From: Cupriavidus oxalaticus
Lineage (GTDB): Bacteria; Pseudomonadota; Gammaproteobacteria; Burkholderiales; Burkholderiaceae
Reading direction: 5' to 3'
DNA: 64,000 bases
Assembly: GCF_016894385.1 (NCBI RefSeq)
Contig: NZ_CP069812.1
Span: forward strand, 2,604,001-2,668,000
The stretch's first letter is position 1. Each line of letters opens with the position of its first letter. Under the pieces are notes generated by a model that saw only the letters and a list, made by a program, of their open reading frames with translations, made no database searches and was not told where the DNA came from. Positions 1-8,550 of the stretch are shown one piece after another. Both the position numbers and the translations under genes were made by a program.

Positions 1-114
1 CGCGGCGGCATCGAGCACCGCGTCCTGCTGGTTGTCGTCGACATCGAAATACTGCGCCAGGCGGTCGATCACTTCGGGATAGATGGCGCGGGTGACAAGG
101 ACGGACGGCTTCAT
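1..114 (-). CDS. D-2-hydroxyacid dehydrogenase (glyoxylate/hydroxypyruvate/gluconate reductase type), N-terminus only
   Basis: Partial: the ATG is at 112-114 and the gene runs off the left edge, so only 38 codons are visible. The start MKPSVLVTRAIYPEVIDRL followed by a YFDV segment is the first beta-strand and helix typical of NAD(P)H-dependent D-2-hydroxyacid dehydrogenases that reduce glyoxylate, hydroxypyruvate or 2-ketogluconate in the cytoplasm. The nucleotide-binding and catalytic domains lie outside the window. The antiporter gene upstream ends 4 bp before this ATG, so the two are probably co-transcribed. The family call rests on a short segment. Confidence 0.6.
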   Translation of the reverse strand, partial: MKPSVLVTRAIYPEVIDRLAQYFDVDDNQQDAVLDAAA

Positions 115-118
115 GGCA

Positions 119-1555
119 TCACACGTGGAAGAAGAGGAAGGTCATGATGACGAACAGCGGCATCAGGAAGATGCCCGAGTACAGCATGTAGCCGAAGAAG
201 CTCGGCATGCGCACGCCGCGGTTCTCGGCAATGGCCTTGACCATCAGGTTGGGCGCGTTGCCGATATAGGTGTTGGCGCCCATGAAGACCGCGCCGGTGG
301 AAATCGCGGCCAGCGTCGAGGCATCGCGCGTCATCAGCGTGGCGGCGTCGCCGCCGGCGGTGTTGAAGAACACCAGGTAGGTTGGCGCATTGTCCAGGAA
401 CGACGACAGCAGCCCGGTCGCCCAGAAATACATGCTGTCGACCGGCTGCCCGTTGCTGTCGCTGACCGCGCGGATCACGCCGGCAAAGGCGCCGTCGGTG
501 CCGGCCTTGAGCATGGCGATCACCGGGATGATGGTCAGGAAGATGCCGGCGAACAGCTTGCCTACCTCCAGGATCGGCTCCCAGTTGAACTCGTTGCCCG
601 CGCGCGCGGTATGCGGCGTGACCAGCAGCGACACCACCGCCACCACGATCAGCAGCGCATCGCGCGCCACCGCCTGCAGCGGCACGTCGGTACCGAAGAC
701 GTTGAACGAGATGGCCGGCTGCCACAGCCCGCTCATCAGCACCAGGCCGATCACCGCCAGCAGCAGCACGAAGTTGATCTTGCCGTCGATCGAGATACTG
801 TGCGAGTCCGGCGTTGGGTCGTTCTTCTGCGGCAGTTCTTCTTCCTTGTTGCGGTAGTAGTGGCGGTCGACCAGGTAGAACACCACCAGCAGCACCGCGC
901 AGATAAACAGCGTCTCCAGGTAGATGTGGCGCATGGTCCAGAAGAAATCCACGCCCTTCAGGAAGCCCAGGAACAGCGGCGGATCGCCCAGCGGCGTCAG
1001 CGAGCCGCCGGCATTGGCCACCAGGAAGATAAAGAACACGACCACGTGCGCCACGTGGCGACGGTTGTCGTTGGCGCGCAGCAGCGGCCGGATCAGCAGC
1101 ATGGCCGCGCCGGTCGTCCCCATGAAACTCGCCAGCACCGTGCCCAGCGCCAGGATGCCCGTATTGAGCCTCGGTGTCCCGTGCAGGTTGCCGCGCACGC
1201 AGATGCCGCCCGCGACGATATAGAGCGAAGCGATCAGCGAGATGAACGGGATGTACTCGGCGAGCAGCGCATGCACCACGCTGGCGGCTGCCGCATGCGT
1301 GCCGAATACCGCGGCGAACGGCAGCAGGAACAGCAGTCCCCAGCCCGCGGCGATCTTGCCATAGTGGTGGTGCCAGACCTTCGGCGCGAGCAGTGGCCAC
1401 AGCGCAATCGACAGCAGGATGCCGGCAAACGGCAGCCCCCATAGCGGCGACAGTGCAGCCCCGTCGAGGTCAGCGGCATGCGCGGCCACAGGGAAGACAG
1501 CAAGGACAGCGGCCAGCATGGCCAGCATCGGCAGCTGTACGAAAGCAAGTCGCAT
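119..1555 (-). CDS. Na+/H+ antiporter-like membrane protein (CitMHS_2 type)
   Basis: About 478 aa and almost entirely hydrophobic, with about 11-12 predicted membrane segments after an N-terminal segment ending in AAHAA that may be a signal sequence. It resembles the proteins annotated as sodium:proton antiporters of the citrate-transporter-like superfamily. Conserved-looking motifs are the SLTPLGDPPLF loop near residue 180 and GANTYIGNAPNLMVK near the C-terminus, both typical of the re-entrant substrate and ion regions of this fold. I chose ATG 1553-1555 because AGGAG lies about 10 nt upstream; an in-frame start about 75 nt earlier lacks a Shine-Dalgarno. It is 4 bp from the dehydrogenase. 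The real substrate (Na+ or a dicarboxylate) cannot be decided from sequence. Confidence 0.75.
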   Translation of the reverse strand: MRLAFVQLPMLAMLAAVLAVFPVAAHAADLDGAALSPLWGLPFAGILLSIALWPLLAPKVWHHHYGKIAAGWGLLFLLPFAAVFGTHAAAASVVHALLAEYIPFISLIASLYIVAGGICVRGNLHGTPRLNTGILALGTVLASFMGTTGAAMLLIRPLLRANDNRRHVAHVVVFFIFLVANAGGSLTPLGDPPLFLGFLKGVDFFWTMRHIYLETLFICAVLLVVFYLVDRHYYRNKEEELPQKNDPTPDSHSISIDGKINFVLLLAVIGLVLMSGLWQPAISFNVFGTDVPLQAVARDALLIVVAVVSLLVTPHTARAGNEFNWEPILEVGKLFAGIFLTIIPVIAMLKAGTDGAFAGVIRAVSDSNGQPVDSMYFWATGLLSSFLDNAPTYLVFFNTAGGDAATLMTRDASTLAAISTGAVFMGANTYIGNAPNLMVKAIAENRGVRMPSFFGYMLYSGIFLMPLFVIMTFLFFHV

Positions 1556-1721
1556 CAGGCAGGATCTCCTCGGGAATGCAGCATTCATGGTGCATCGAGC
1601 CCCCGCCACCAACGGCGTGCGGGCTCGCACGGCAAGCCTGCAAGTGTAATCGAACCGCCGCGCGCGACCGCTGTGCGGCGCGCGTTTACAGGCGATTCTT
1701 ACGTCCGTGCTGCCCCGCGGA
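1556..1721. other. Intergenic gap between antiporter and lutC
   Basis: There is no ORF of note. It carries the antiporter ribosome-binding site at its left end and one GTTTAC (GTWWAC class) at 1684-1689. I see no convincing terminator for lutC. Confidence 0.4.
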
Positions 1722-2408
1722 TCAAGCCTGCTCGACCAGGATCACATGCACGCGATACGGGCCATGCGCGCCCAGCACGATGGTCTGCTCGATATCCCCG
1801 GTGCGCGACGGGCCGCTGATGATATTAGTTGCGCGCGGCAGCTCGCCGCGCTCGCTGCGCACCAGCGCAAAGGCGTCTTCCAGCCCGGCGACCACGCGCG
1901 AGCGCGGCACCACCGCGATATGCGTTTCCGGCAGCAGCGCCGCGGAGGCGAATGTCGCCGGCCCCGACAGCAGCATCAGCGAGCCGGTCTCGGCGATTGC
2001 GCAGAAGCAGCCGGTGATGCCGACCAGGTCGCCATGGTCGCGGTCGGCCTCGACCTCGCGCAGCGGCGGCCGGCATTCGACCGCAATGCCGGCGTCTTGC
2101 CACGGCAGCGTGCCCAGCGCATCCCATGCCACCGCGCGCTGCACCAGGTTCAGGCTGTCGAGGAAACGCCGCGCAGCCGCCGGCACTTCGTCCATGGTGG
2201 CGACACGATCGACGGTGGACGCCATGCGCTGGGCCTGCAGCAGGAAGGCTTCGACGAGATCGGCCGCCGGCACCGGACGCGGGCCTTGCGGATGGCGCGC
2301 GAGGTAGTCGGCCACCGCGGCGCGTTCGCCCTGCGTGGGCTGGTGCGGCCGGCCCTGTGCGGCACGGATGCGGGCGAAGATGCGGTCGCGGGCGTCGTTG
2401 GTTTCCAT
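1722..2408 (-). CDS. lutC: LutC/YkgG-type LUD-domain protein
   Basis: About 228 aa from the ATG at 2406-2408; a TTG 24 nt upstream is an alternative. A basic N-terminal helix (ARDRIFARIRAAQGRP) is followed by a LUD (DUF162) domain. The segment GITGCFCAIAETGSLML near residue 145 is the domain's signature. In L-lactate utilisation systems LutC is the third subunit beside the Fe-S proteins LutA and LutB, but neither is adjacent: the neighbours are pncB upstream and an antiporter downstream. It may serve a lutAB encoded elsewhere or have a separate role. Neither this start nor the TTG has a strong Shine-Dalgarno. Confidence 0.8.
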   Translation of the reverse strand: METNDARDRIFARIRAAQGRPHQPTQGERAAVADYLARHPQGPRPVPAADLVEAFLLQAQRMASTVDRVATMDEVPAAARRFLDSLNLVQRAVAWDALGTLPWQDAGIAVECRPPLREVEADRDHGDLVGITGCFCAIAETGSLMLLSGPATFASAALLPETHIAVVPRSRVVAGLEDAFALVRSERGELPRATNIISGPSRTGDIEQTIVLGAHGPYRVHVILVEQA

Positions 2409-2436
2409 AGGGCCTGGCAGTGCGGTTGGCAAGGAT

Positions 2437-2467
2437 GCGGCAAGAGGTGCGGCAAGAGGTGCGGCAA
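2437..2467. repeat. 12-bp tandem repeat upstream of lutC
   Basis: Two exact copies of GCGGCAAGAGGT (2437-2448, 2449-2460) and a partial third copy (2461-2467) lie 29-59 bp upstream of the lutC ATG. This is a possible slippage site in the leader. Confidence 0.8.
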
Positions 2468-2526
2468 ATTACGCGATGCGCCGATTATAGTTGCCGCGGC
2501 ACGGCATACGGCGCGCCGGCATCCCG

Positions 2527-3702
2527 CTATGCCGGCTGGACCGAGAACACCTGCCGCAGGTAGGACAGGTAGCCGGGATCGTCGCACATGGTCTTTTCCG
2601 GCGTGTCCGACAGCTTGGCCACGGGCTGGCCATTGCAGCGCACCATCTTGATCACGATCTGCAGCGGCGTGTAGCCGAGGTCGTTGGTCAGGTTGGTGCC
2701 GACGCCGAAGGCCAGCCGGCAGCGGCCATGGAAGCGCTGGAACAGCTCGATCACGCGCGGCACGTCCAGGCTGTCGCTGAAGATCAGCGTCTTGGTGCGC
2801 GGGTCGACGCGGCTGGCGGCGTAGTGCGCCACCATGCGCTCGCCCCACACGACCGGGTCGCCCGAGTCGTGGCGCACGCCGTCGAACAGCTTGCAGAAGT
2901 ACAGGTCGAAGTCGCGCAGGAAGGCATCGAAGCCGTAGGTATCGGACAGCGCGATGCCAAGATCGCCGCGGTACTCGCGCGCCCAGCGTTCCAGCGCATA
3001 CACCTGCGAATCGCGCAGCCTCGGTCCCAGCGCCTGGCAGGCCTGCAGGTATTCGTGCGCCATCGTGCCGAGCGGCACCATGTTGTGCAGGCGGGCGAAA
3101 TGGACGTTGCTGGTGCCGGCCAGCTGCGCACCGAGCTCGCGCCGCATGGTCAGCAGCACCTCTTCCTGCCAGTCGCGCGAGAAGCGCCGGCGCGTGCCGT
3201 AGTCGGCGATGACGCAATCGGCGAGTTCCGGCGGCTGCAGCAGGGCCAGCTTGTCTTCCAGGCGGCGGCGGCCGCCGGCGAGGTCGGGCCGCGGCTGGGT
3301 GCGGCGGAAGTAGACCTCGTTGACGATCGCCAGCACCGGCACTTCGAACAGGATGGTATGCAGCCACGGGCCGATGATCGAGATCTCGATCTCGCCGTTG
3401 CCCTGCGGCGCCTCGCGCACCGACACGTATTTTTCGTTCAGGTGGAACAGGCCGAGGAAGTCGACGAAATCGCTCTTGATGAAGCGCAGGCCGCGCAGGT
3501 AGGCGAGTTCGTCGTCAGTGAAACGCAACTGGCACAGGTGCGCGATCTCGGCACGCACCTCATCGATATACGGCGTCAGGTCGACGCCGGCGTTGCGGCA
3601 CTTGAAACGGTATTCGACCTGCGCCTGCGGAAACTGGTGCAGGACCACCTGCATCATCGTGAACTTGTACAGGTCGGTGTCGAGCAGGGACTGGATGATC
3701 AT
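2527..3702 (-). CDS. pncB: Nicotinate phosphoribosyltransferase
   Basis: 391 aa, normal length. It converts nicotinate, PRPP and ATP to nicotinate mononucleotide, the first committed step of NAD salvage (Preiss-Handler pathway), in the cytoplasm. The N-terminus [20 protein letters not shown] and the motif [14 protein letters not shown] are family hallmarks that shape the PRPP and nicotinate pocket. [12 protein letters not shown] is the phosphate-binding loop. It is a separate unit about 119 bp upstream of lutC, with a 12-bp tandem repeat in the gap. Nothing appears truncated. Confidence 0.95.
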   Translation of the reverse strand: MIIQSLLDTDLYKFTMMQVVLHQFPQAQVEYRFKCRNAGVDLTPYIDEVRAEIAHLCQLRFTDDELAYLRGLRFIKSDFVDFLGLFHLNEKYVSVREAPQGNGEIEISIIGPWLHTILFEVPVLAIVNEVYFRRTQPRPDLAGGRRRLEDKLALLQPPELADCVIADYGTRRRFSRDWQEEVLLTMRRELGAQLAGTSNVHFARLHNMVPLGTMAHEYLQACQALGPRLRDSQVYALERWAREYRGDLGIALSDTYGFDAFLRDFDLYFCKLFDGVRHDSGDPVVWGERMVAHYAASRVDPRTKTLIFSDSLDVPRVIELFQRFHGRCRLAFGVGTNLTNDLGYTPLQIVIKMVRCNGQPVAKLSDTPEKTMCDDPGYLSYLRQVFSVQPA

Positions 3703-3781
3703 AGCTAGCCAGACGGCGATGTGCCGGGTCAGTCCGACATGCTAACCGAGACTGCGCGCGTCCGGGGCGCTCAGGGGCAGC

Positions 3782-4321
3782 TCAGGCGCCGTCGAGGAAC
3801 GGCTGCGGCGCGCGCAGCGCCGGCTTCCCGGCCGTCCCGCCCTGCAGGCACCACAGCACCCGGCCGTCGCTCCCCCGGCAGGACACCAGCGTGGCGGCGC
3901 TGCGCGGCACGCGCTGCGGCAACGGCTCGGCAAAGGCGCCGTCCTCGGCAAGGATGCGCTCGGTGTAGACCGCCGCGCCTGCGCGCTCGAAGCGCAGCAC
4001 CTGCATCCGGTCGCCCGGCTTCGGATGCAGCTCGGGTCCGCAAGGCATCAGGCCGGCGCGGCCGCAATGCGCGATGGCATCGCCCGCGGGGGAATCGGTC
4101 ACGCTGAAGTGGTCCCAGTCGAAGCCGGTCAGCGCCGGCAACGCGACCGGCGCCTCGGATCGTGCGCGCCATGCCACCAGCCGGGACACCACGCTGTCCG
4201 CCATGCCGGGCTGGGCCAGGGCTTGCGCACGGGCGGACGGTGTCATCGCCGGAAATGCCGCCAGCATCACAAGCAGCGACAGCAAGGCGGCGCGGCGGCA
4301 ACAACGAAGCGGGCGTGGCAT
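3782..4321 (-). CDS. Small exported protein of unknown function
   Basis: About 179 aa. ATG 4319-4321 is preferred because GGGAG lies 7 nt upstream; the frame is open about 100 nt further, but those starts lack a ribosome-binding site. An Arg-rich N-terminus with CC, the hydrophobic stretch ALLSLLVMLAAFPAM and the site SARAQA give a good Sec signal peptide cleaved near residue 32. The mature part has several cysteines (CGRAG, MPCGPE, SCRGSDG, LWCLQGG), consistent with disulfides in the periplasm. I recognise no family. It reads away from fdxA and is probably monocistronic. Confidence 0.6.
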   Translation of the reverse strand: MPRPLRCCRRAALLSLLVMLAAFPAMTPSARAQALAQPGMADSVVSRLVAWRARSEAPVALPALTGFDWDHFSVTDSPAGDAIAHCGRAGLMPCGPELHPKPGDRMQVLRFERAGAAVYTERILAEDGAFAEPLPQRVPRSAATLVSCRGSDGRVLWCLQGGTAGKPALRAPQPFLDGA

Positions 4322-4628
4322 ACGAATCTCCCGGCGTGGAGGCATGTGGCACTCAGGCGGCCTCATCATGCCTGCGGTTGCGCAAGCACGCCAGCGGCCC
4401 GCCATGTCTTGGATCAAAAGCACATAAAGAAATAAGAAAACTATCTGATCCAGCTATATAGACCCGCTATCCTTGCCAGAAGGCTCGGCTACAATACCGG
4501 TTTCCGAAAGGCCACGGCCGGCGCTCGTCCCGCCCATCCCCGCCCGCCAGGGCAGATGGAGGCGTCCGCCGGCAAGAAGCGGCCCAACAGTTTCCCATCA
4601 AAAGCCGACCCGTTTTCCTGGAACCGAA

Positions 4629-4952
4629 ATGACTCACGTTGTCACCGAATCCTGCATCCGTTGCCGCTACACAGACTGCGTTGACGTATGTCCGGTGGAT
4701 TGTTTCCGCGAAGGCCCGAACTTCCTGGCCATCGACCCGGATGAGTGCATCGACTGCGCCGTGTGCGTGGCCGAATGCCCGGTGAACGCCATTTACGCCG
4801 AGGAAGACGTGCCGGGCGACCAGCAGCAGTTCATTGAACTGAACGCCGACCTGGCGCGCGCCTGGCCTTCGATCACCAAGACCAAGGCCCCGCTGGCCGA
4901 GGCCGAGGAGTGGAAGGACGTCACCGACAAGCTGCAATACCTGGAGCGCTGA
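4629..4952 (+). CDS. fdxA: 7Fe-8S ferredoxin FdxA
   Basis: 107 aa from the ATG at 4629; an upstream open extension is ignored because MTHVVTESC is the universal start of this family. The cysteine pattern C9-C12-C17-C21, then C40-C43-C46-C50, matches Azotobacter-type FdI shifted by one residue. C9, C17 and C50 should bind a [3Fe-4S] cluster, and C21, C40, C43 and C46 a [4Fe-4S] cluster. It is a low-potential cytoplasmic electron carrier. The next gene, 97 bp downstream on the same strand, is a ferredoxin/flavodoxin-NADP reductase, so the pair likely forms a redox module. The tail after residue 60 is the acidic FdxA C-terminal extension. Confidence 0.95.
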   Translation: MTHVVTESCIRCRYTDCVDVCPVDCFREGPNFLAIDPDECIDCAVCVAECPVNAIYAEEDVPGDQQQFIELNADLARAWPSITKTKAPLAEAEEWKDVTDKLQYLER

Positions 4953-5049
4953 GCGCAAGCTGAGCCCACCAGGCAGCAAAGAAAGCCGTCCCCACGCGCT
5001 TTCCGCAATGCCGGGCACCCGCGTGCCCAACCAACGTATCAGGACGAAT

Positions 5050-6159
5050 ATGGACTTGAGCATTCCAAATCCCGTTGCCGACGCGACCAGGCAGGTCGAG
5101 GGCGGCAGCCCCGCAGGCGGCCAGCCGCTGGAAATCGACGCACTGATCGTCGGTGCCGGTCCGGTGGGCCTGTTCCAGGTGTTTGAACTGGGCCTGCTCG
5201 AAATCAAGGCCCACGTGATCGATTCCCTGAAAGTCGTTGGCGGCCAGTGCGTGGAACTGTATCCGGACAAGCCCATCTACGACATCCCGGCCGTGCCCAG
5301 CTGCACCGGCCAGGAACTGACCGACAACCTGCTCAAGCAGATCGAGCCGTTCGAGCCCACCTTCCACCTGGGCCAGGAAGTCTCCGTGGTGGAGCGCCGT
5401 GAAGACGGCCGCTTCTTCGTCGAGACCTCGCTCGGGACCCGCTTTATCACCAAGACCATCTTCATCGCTGCCGGCGTGGGCTCGTTCCAGCCGCGTACGC
5501 TGAAGGTCGAGGGCCTCGACAAGTTCGACGGCAAGCAGCTGTTCTACCGCGTCAAGGATCCGAGCCGCTTCCACGGCCGCAACCTGGTGATCGTCGGCGG
5601 CGGCGACTCGGCGCTGGACTGGACGCTGGACCTGGTCGGCAAGGCCGAGTCGGTGGTGATGATCCACCGCCGCGACGGCTTCCGCGCCGCGCCGGCCTCG
5701 GTGGCCAAGATGAAGGAACTGTGCGAACAACTGGAAATGCAGTTCGTGGTCGGCCAGATCGGCGGCTATGAAGAAAAGGACGGCGTGCTCACCGAGATCA
5801 AGGTGACCGGTGCCGACGGCGTGACCCGCCGCCTGCCGCTGGACGACCTGCTGGTGTTCTTTGGCCTGTCGCCCAAGCTCGGCCCGATCGCCGAGTGGGG
5901 CCTGGACCTGGAGCGCAAGCAGATCAAGGTCGATACCGAGAAGTTCCAGACCAATATCCCGGGCATCTTCGCGGTGGGCGACATCAACACCTACCCGGGC
6001 AAGAAGAAGCTGATCCTGTCGGGCTTCCACGAGGCCGCGCTGGCCGCGTTCGGTGCTGCGCCGTATATCTTCCCCGAGAAGAAGATCCACATGCAGTACA
6101 CCACGACCTCGCCGAAGCTGCACAAGGTCCTGGGCGTGGAATCGCCGGTGTTCGACTGA
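5050..6159 (+). CDS. Thioredoxin-reductase-like ferredoxin/flavodoxin-NADP reductase
   Basis: 369 aa from the ATG at 5050 (AGGA 6 nt upstream). It has two Rossmann motifs: FAD-binding GAGPVG at residues 35-40 and NADPH-binding GGGDSA at 183-188. [16 protein letters not shown] near the C-terminus is the second FAD motif. The redox CxxC of true thioredoxin reductases is absent, which defines the TrxR-like FNR class (EC 1.18.1.2) that moves electrons between NADPH and ferredoxin or flavodoxin. It follows fdxA on the same strand and is closed by a strong terminator at 6183-6210. It is cytoplasmic and about 20-30 residues longer at the N-terminus than Bacillus YumC-type enzymes. Confidence 0.92.
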   Translation: MDLSIPNPVADATRQVEGGSPAGGQPLEIDALIVGAGPVGLFQVFELGLLEIKAHVIDSLKVVGGQCVELYPDKPIYDIPAVPSCTGQELTDNLLKQIEPFEPTFHLGQEVSVVERREDGRFFVETSLGTRFITKTIFIAAGVGSFQPRTLKVEGLDKFDGKQLFYRVKDPSRFHGRNLVIVGGGDSALDWTLDLVGKAESVVMIHRRDGFRAAPASVAKMKELCEQLEMQFVVGQIGGYEEKDGVLTEIKVTGADGVTRRLPLDDLLVFFGLSPKLGPIAEWGLDLERKQIKVDTEKFQTNIPGIFAVGDINTYPGKKKLILSGFHEAALAAFGAAPYIFPEKKIHMQYTTTSPKLHKVLGVESPVFD

Positions 6160-6182
6160 TACGGCGCTGCACGGTGCCGCAG

Positions 6183-6210
6183 AAAAAAGCCGCCGCAAGG
6201 CGGTTTTTTT
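6183..6210 (+). terminator. Rho-independent terminator after the ferredoxin reductase gene
   Basis: A run of six A precedes a GCCGCC-GCAA-GGCGG hairpin, which is followed by seven T. The A-rich and T-rich flanks make it potentially bidirectional, but it clearly ends the fdxA/reductase unit. Confidence 0.9.
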
Positions 6211-6234
6211 CTGGCACAAACGAAAAACCGTCGC

Positions 6235-6240
6235 TATAAT
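6235..6240 (+). promoter_or_regulatory. Possible extra -10 element upstream of tRNA-Asn
   Basis: A perfect TATAAT lies 25 bp after the terminator and 130 bp before the tRNA. No good -35 is found at 16-18 bp (CTGGCA at 6211-6216 is the best, with an 18-bp spacer). It may be a second tRNA promoter or a relic. Confidence 0.3.
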
Positions 6241-6326
6241 GCGGCCTCGCTGCTGAACACCAACGTGGGCCGCAGCCAGCCAGCCGCTCCGAAGCCCCTG
6301 ACGACAAACAAAATGTTGATAAGGTG

Positions 6327-6356
6327 TTGACGACAAAAAGAGAAACTGGCTATAAT
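6327..6356 (+). promoter_or_regulatory. Sigma-70 promoter of tRNA-Asn
   Basis: TTGACG at 6327-6332, an 18-bp spacer and TATAAT at 6351-6356. Transcription should start near 6363, about 9 nt before the mature tRNA 5' end. Confidence 0.85.
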
Positions 6357-6371
6357 CTCTTTCTCAGCTGT

Positions 6372-6447
6372 TCCCCGATAGCTCAGTCGGTAGAGCGACG
6401 GACTGTTAATCCGCAGGTCCCTGGTTCGAGCCCAGGTCGGGGAGCCA
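6372..6447 (+). tRNA. tRNA-Asn (GTT anticodon)
   Basis: A 76-nt cloverleaf: acceptor TCCCCGA pairs with TCGGGGA (6437-6443), with discriminator G and encoded CCA at 6445-6447. The D-arm contains AGCTCAGTCGGTAGAGC, the anticodon loop CTGTTAA has GTT reading AAY codons, and the T-arm carries GGTTCGAGCC. It is a single gene with its own promoter and terminator. Confidence 0.97.
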
Positions 6448-6458
6448 ACCGATACGGA

Positions 6459-6487
6459 AGCCCGGTGCAAACGCACCGGGCTTTTTC
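6459..6487 (+). terminator. Terminator after tRNA-Asn
   Basis: Perfect 10-bp hairpin AGCCCGGTGC/GCACCGGGCT with loop AAAC, followed by TTTTC. Confidence 0.9.
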
Positions 6488-6543
6488 GTTTGTGGCTCGT
6501 CGAGGCTTGCCTCCGGGGCCGCCGCAGCGCCCCTGCCCTCCGC

Positions 6544-7311
6544 TTATCCCTGCAGCGAACCGCCTGCGGCCTTCAGCGCCACGACGATCGCCTGCGCATT
6601 GGCTTCGACCCGATGCAGCGGCCCCGCTACCGACATCCCGTAGACAACGCCGCCGAGCGATAGCGGAATCGCGATGGCCCCCAGGTCCGGGAACGACTCG
6701 CCGAAGTTCGGATACCACCCCTGCGCCTGCCATTGCTGCATCGCTGCCTCGAATACCCGCAGCGAGTCCACCGTGCGCCCGGTGCGCGAGGCAAAGGAAA
6801 CGCTGGCCAGCAGTTCCGCGCGGCTCTCCGCGGTCATGGTGCCGAGGATGGCGCGGCCGATGGAATTGACATGCGCGTCGCGCAGTTCGCCCGGCGCGGC
6901 GATATAGCGCACCGGGTTGGCGGATTCGCGCACCTCCAGGTACAGCACGCGGCCGTCGTCCTGCAGCTTGCCGAAGATCACGGTTTCGCCGGTGTCATCG
7001 CGCAGCGACTCCAGCACCGGCTGCACGCGTTCGAGCAGCGGGTCGTTGCGCGCGATGCGCTGGGCGATATCGAGCAACCGCCGCGTGGGGTAGTAGCCCT
7101 GGCGGCGGCCGGTTTCGTACAGGTAGCCCAGCGACGCCAGCGTGCGGATCAGCCCCAGGCAGCTCGACATCGGCGCACCCAGCAGCTTCGCCAGTTCGGT
7201 CAGCGTCAGCGAGCGCCCTTCGCGTGCATAGATTTCCATGATCTCGATCACGCGCAGCGCCGTCTTGACGCTGCCGTAGCCGGATTTTTCCGCCGCTTCG
7301 TTTTCTGCCAT
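6544..7311 (-). CDS. IclR-family transcriptional regulator
   Basis: 255 aa. A winged helix-turn-helix covers about residues 12-75 (ALRVIEIMEIYAREGRS, then LTELAKLLGAPMSSCLGLIRTL), followed by an IclR effector-binding domain at about 85-250 ending in MSVAGPLHRVEANAQAIV. It is the last gene of the minus-strand operon cupin-receptor-acyl-CoA dehydrogenase-CoA transferase, 69 bp after the CoA transferase, and probably controls that operon in response to its acid substrate or CoA ester. A palindromic candidate site lies at 11192-11207 over the operon's predicted transcription start. Confidence 0.9.
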   Translation of the reverse strand: MAENEAAEKSGYGSVKTALRVIEIMEIYAREGRSLTLTELAKLLGAPMSSCLGLIRTLASLGYLYETGRRQGYYPTRRLLDIAQRIARNDPLLERVQPVLESLRDDTGETVIFGKLQDDGRVLYLEVRESANPVRYIAAPGELRDAHVNSIGRAILGTMTAESRAELLASVSFASRTGRTVDSLRVFEAAMQQWQAQGWYPNFGESFPDLGAIAIPLSLGGVVYGMSVAGPLHRVEANAQAIVVALKAAGGSLQG

Positions 7312-7380
7312 CGTTGGCTTCCTCGACTTCCGTGTGCTTTGGCCGGAATTGTACGCGGCGTGTTTCCCTACGCAGCCGGA

Positions 7381-8541
7381 TCAGGTGCCGGAGCCGTCCT
7401 GCGCCTGTGGCAGACCTTCCGGCCAGCTACGGATATTGCCCGGCGTGCGCGAGAACCGCGTGGGAATGCCGACACCACGCAGGCGCCCTTCGCTCGGATG
7501 GTCGTATTCGAACATCATGCCGGTGGCGCGAAGGTGCGGGTCATCCACCAGGCTGTCGAAATGCGGCAGCTCGCTGTGCGGGATATCGGCATCGCGCAGC
7601 AACGCCAGCCACTCCGCGGTGGTGCGCTGCGCGACGATCTCGGCGAGCGTGGCGTAGAGCGCGTCGATATTGGCGCTGCGCGCGGCGGGCGTGGCATAGC
7701 GCGGGTCGCGCGCCAGTCCGGCATGGCCCGACAGGTCGAAAAAGCGCAGCCACTGCGCGCTGGTATAGGGCAGCAGCGCAAGATGGCCGTCGCTGGTGCG
7801 GTACGGCTTGCGGTGGGCCGACATCACGCGCGGATAGCCGGCAGGGCCGAGCGGCGGCACGAAGGTCTGCCCGGCGAGCTGCTCGGTGGCGAGGAACGAC
7901 ACCAGCGTCTCGAACATCGGCACCTCGATGGCCTGGCCCTGGCCCGATCGCTCGCGTTCATACAGCGCCATCGGGATCGCATAGGCGACGGTCAGGCCGG
8001 CAACCTTGTCGGCCAGGATGGTGTTGACGTACTGCGGCCCCTCGTTCGAGTTGGCGCCCTGGAACTGCGCCATCCCGCTGCGTGCCTGGATGATGTCGTC
8101 GAAGGCCGGTGCGCCGGCATACGGGCCCTCTTCCGAATAGCCATAGGCGCCGCAATAGATCAGCCGCGGATGGTCCGACCTGAGTGAGGCATAGTCCAGG
8201 CCGAGCTTGCGCAACGACTGCGGCCGCACGTTGGAGACGAAGACATCGGCCGTGGCGATCAGCGCCTTCAGCTCGGCCAGGTCCTCCGGCTGCTTGACGT
8301 CGAGCACGACAAACCGCTTGTTGCGGTTCAGGTTGAGGAAACTGGCGCCCATCGCGGCGTGGCGCGCCGGCTCGGCATGGCGGAACACATCGCCGGCGGG
8401 CGGTTCGACCTTGATCACTTCGGCGCCCATGTCGCCGAGGATCTGCGTGGCGTACGGCCCCATCGCCACCGAGGTCATGTCGATCACCCGCACGCCCGCC
8501 AGGGGCCCGGTCGCGGGAGGCGCTTTGTCTTGCATCGTCAC
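7381..8541 (-). CDS. CaiB/BaiF (class III) CoA-transferase
   Basis: 386 aa. GVRVIDMTSVAMGPYATQ at about 16-33 and GAEVIKVEPPAGD at 39-51 are the CoA-binding Rossmann start. The catalytic aspartate should be Asp148 or Asp149 in PAFDDIIQARSGM, the position of Asp169 in formyl-CoA transferase. Class III enzymes move CoA between carboxylic acids without free energy cost. It lies 9 bp from the acyl-CoA dehydrogenase stop-to-start, so the two are co-translated. The pair implies activation of an imported acid to its CoA ester followed by alpha,beta-oxidation. Donor and acceptor cannot be told from sequence. Confidence 0.9.
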   Translation of the reverse strand: MTMQDKAPPATGPLAGVRVIDMTSVAMGPYATQILGDMGAEVIKVEPPAGDVFRHAEPARHAAMGASFLNLNRNKRFVVLDVKQPEDLAELKALIATADVFVSNVRPQSLRKLGLDYASLRSDHPRLIYCGAYGYSEEGPYAGAPAFDDIIQARSGMAQFQGANSNEGPQYVNTILADKVAGLTVAYAIPMALYERERSGQGQAIEVPMFETLVSFLATEQLAGQTFVPPLGPAGYPRVMSAHRKPYRTSDGHLALLPYTSAQWLRFFDLSGHAGLARDPRYATPAARSANIDALYATLAEIVAQRTTAEWLALLRDADIPHSELPHFDSLVDDPHLRATGMMFEYDHPSEGRLRGVGIPTRFSRTPGNIRSWPEGLPQAQDGSGT

Positions 8542-8550
8542 CCTCCCCGT

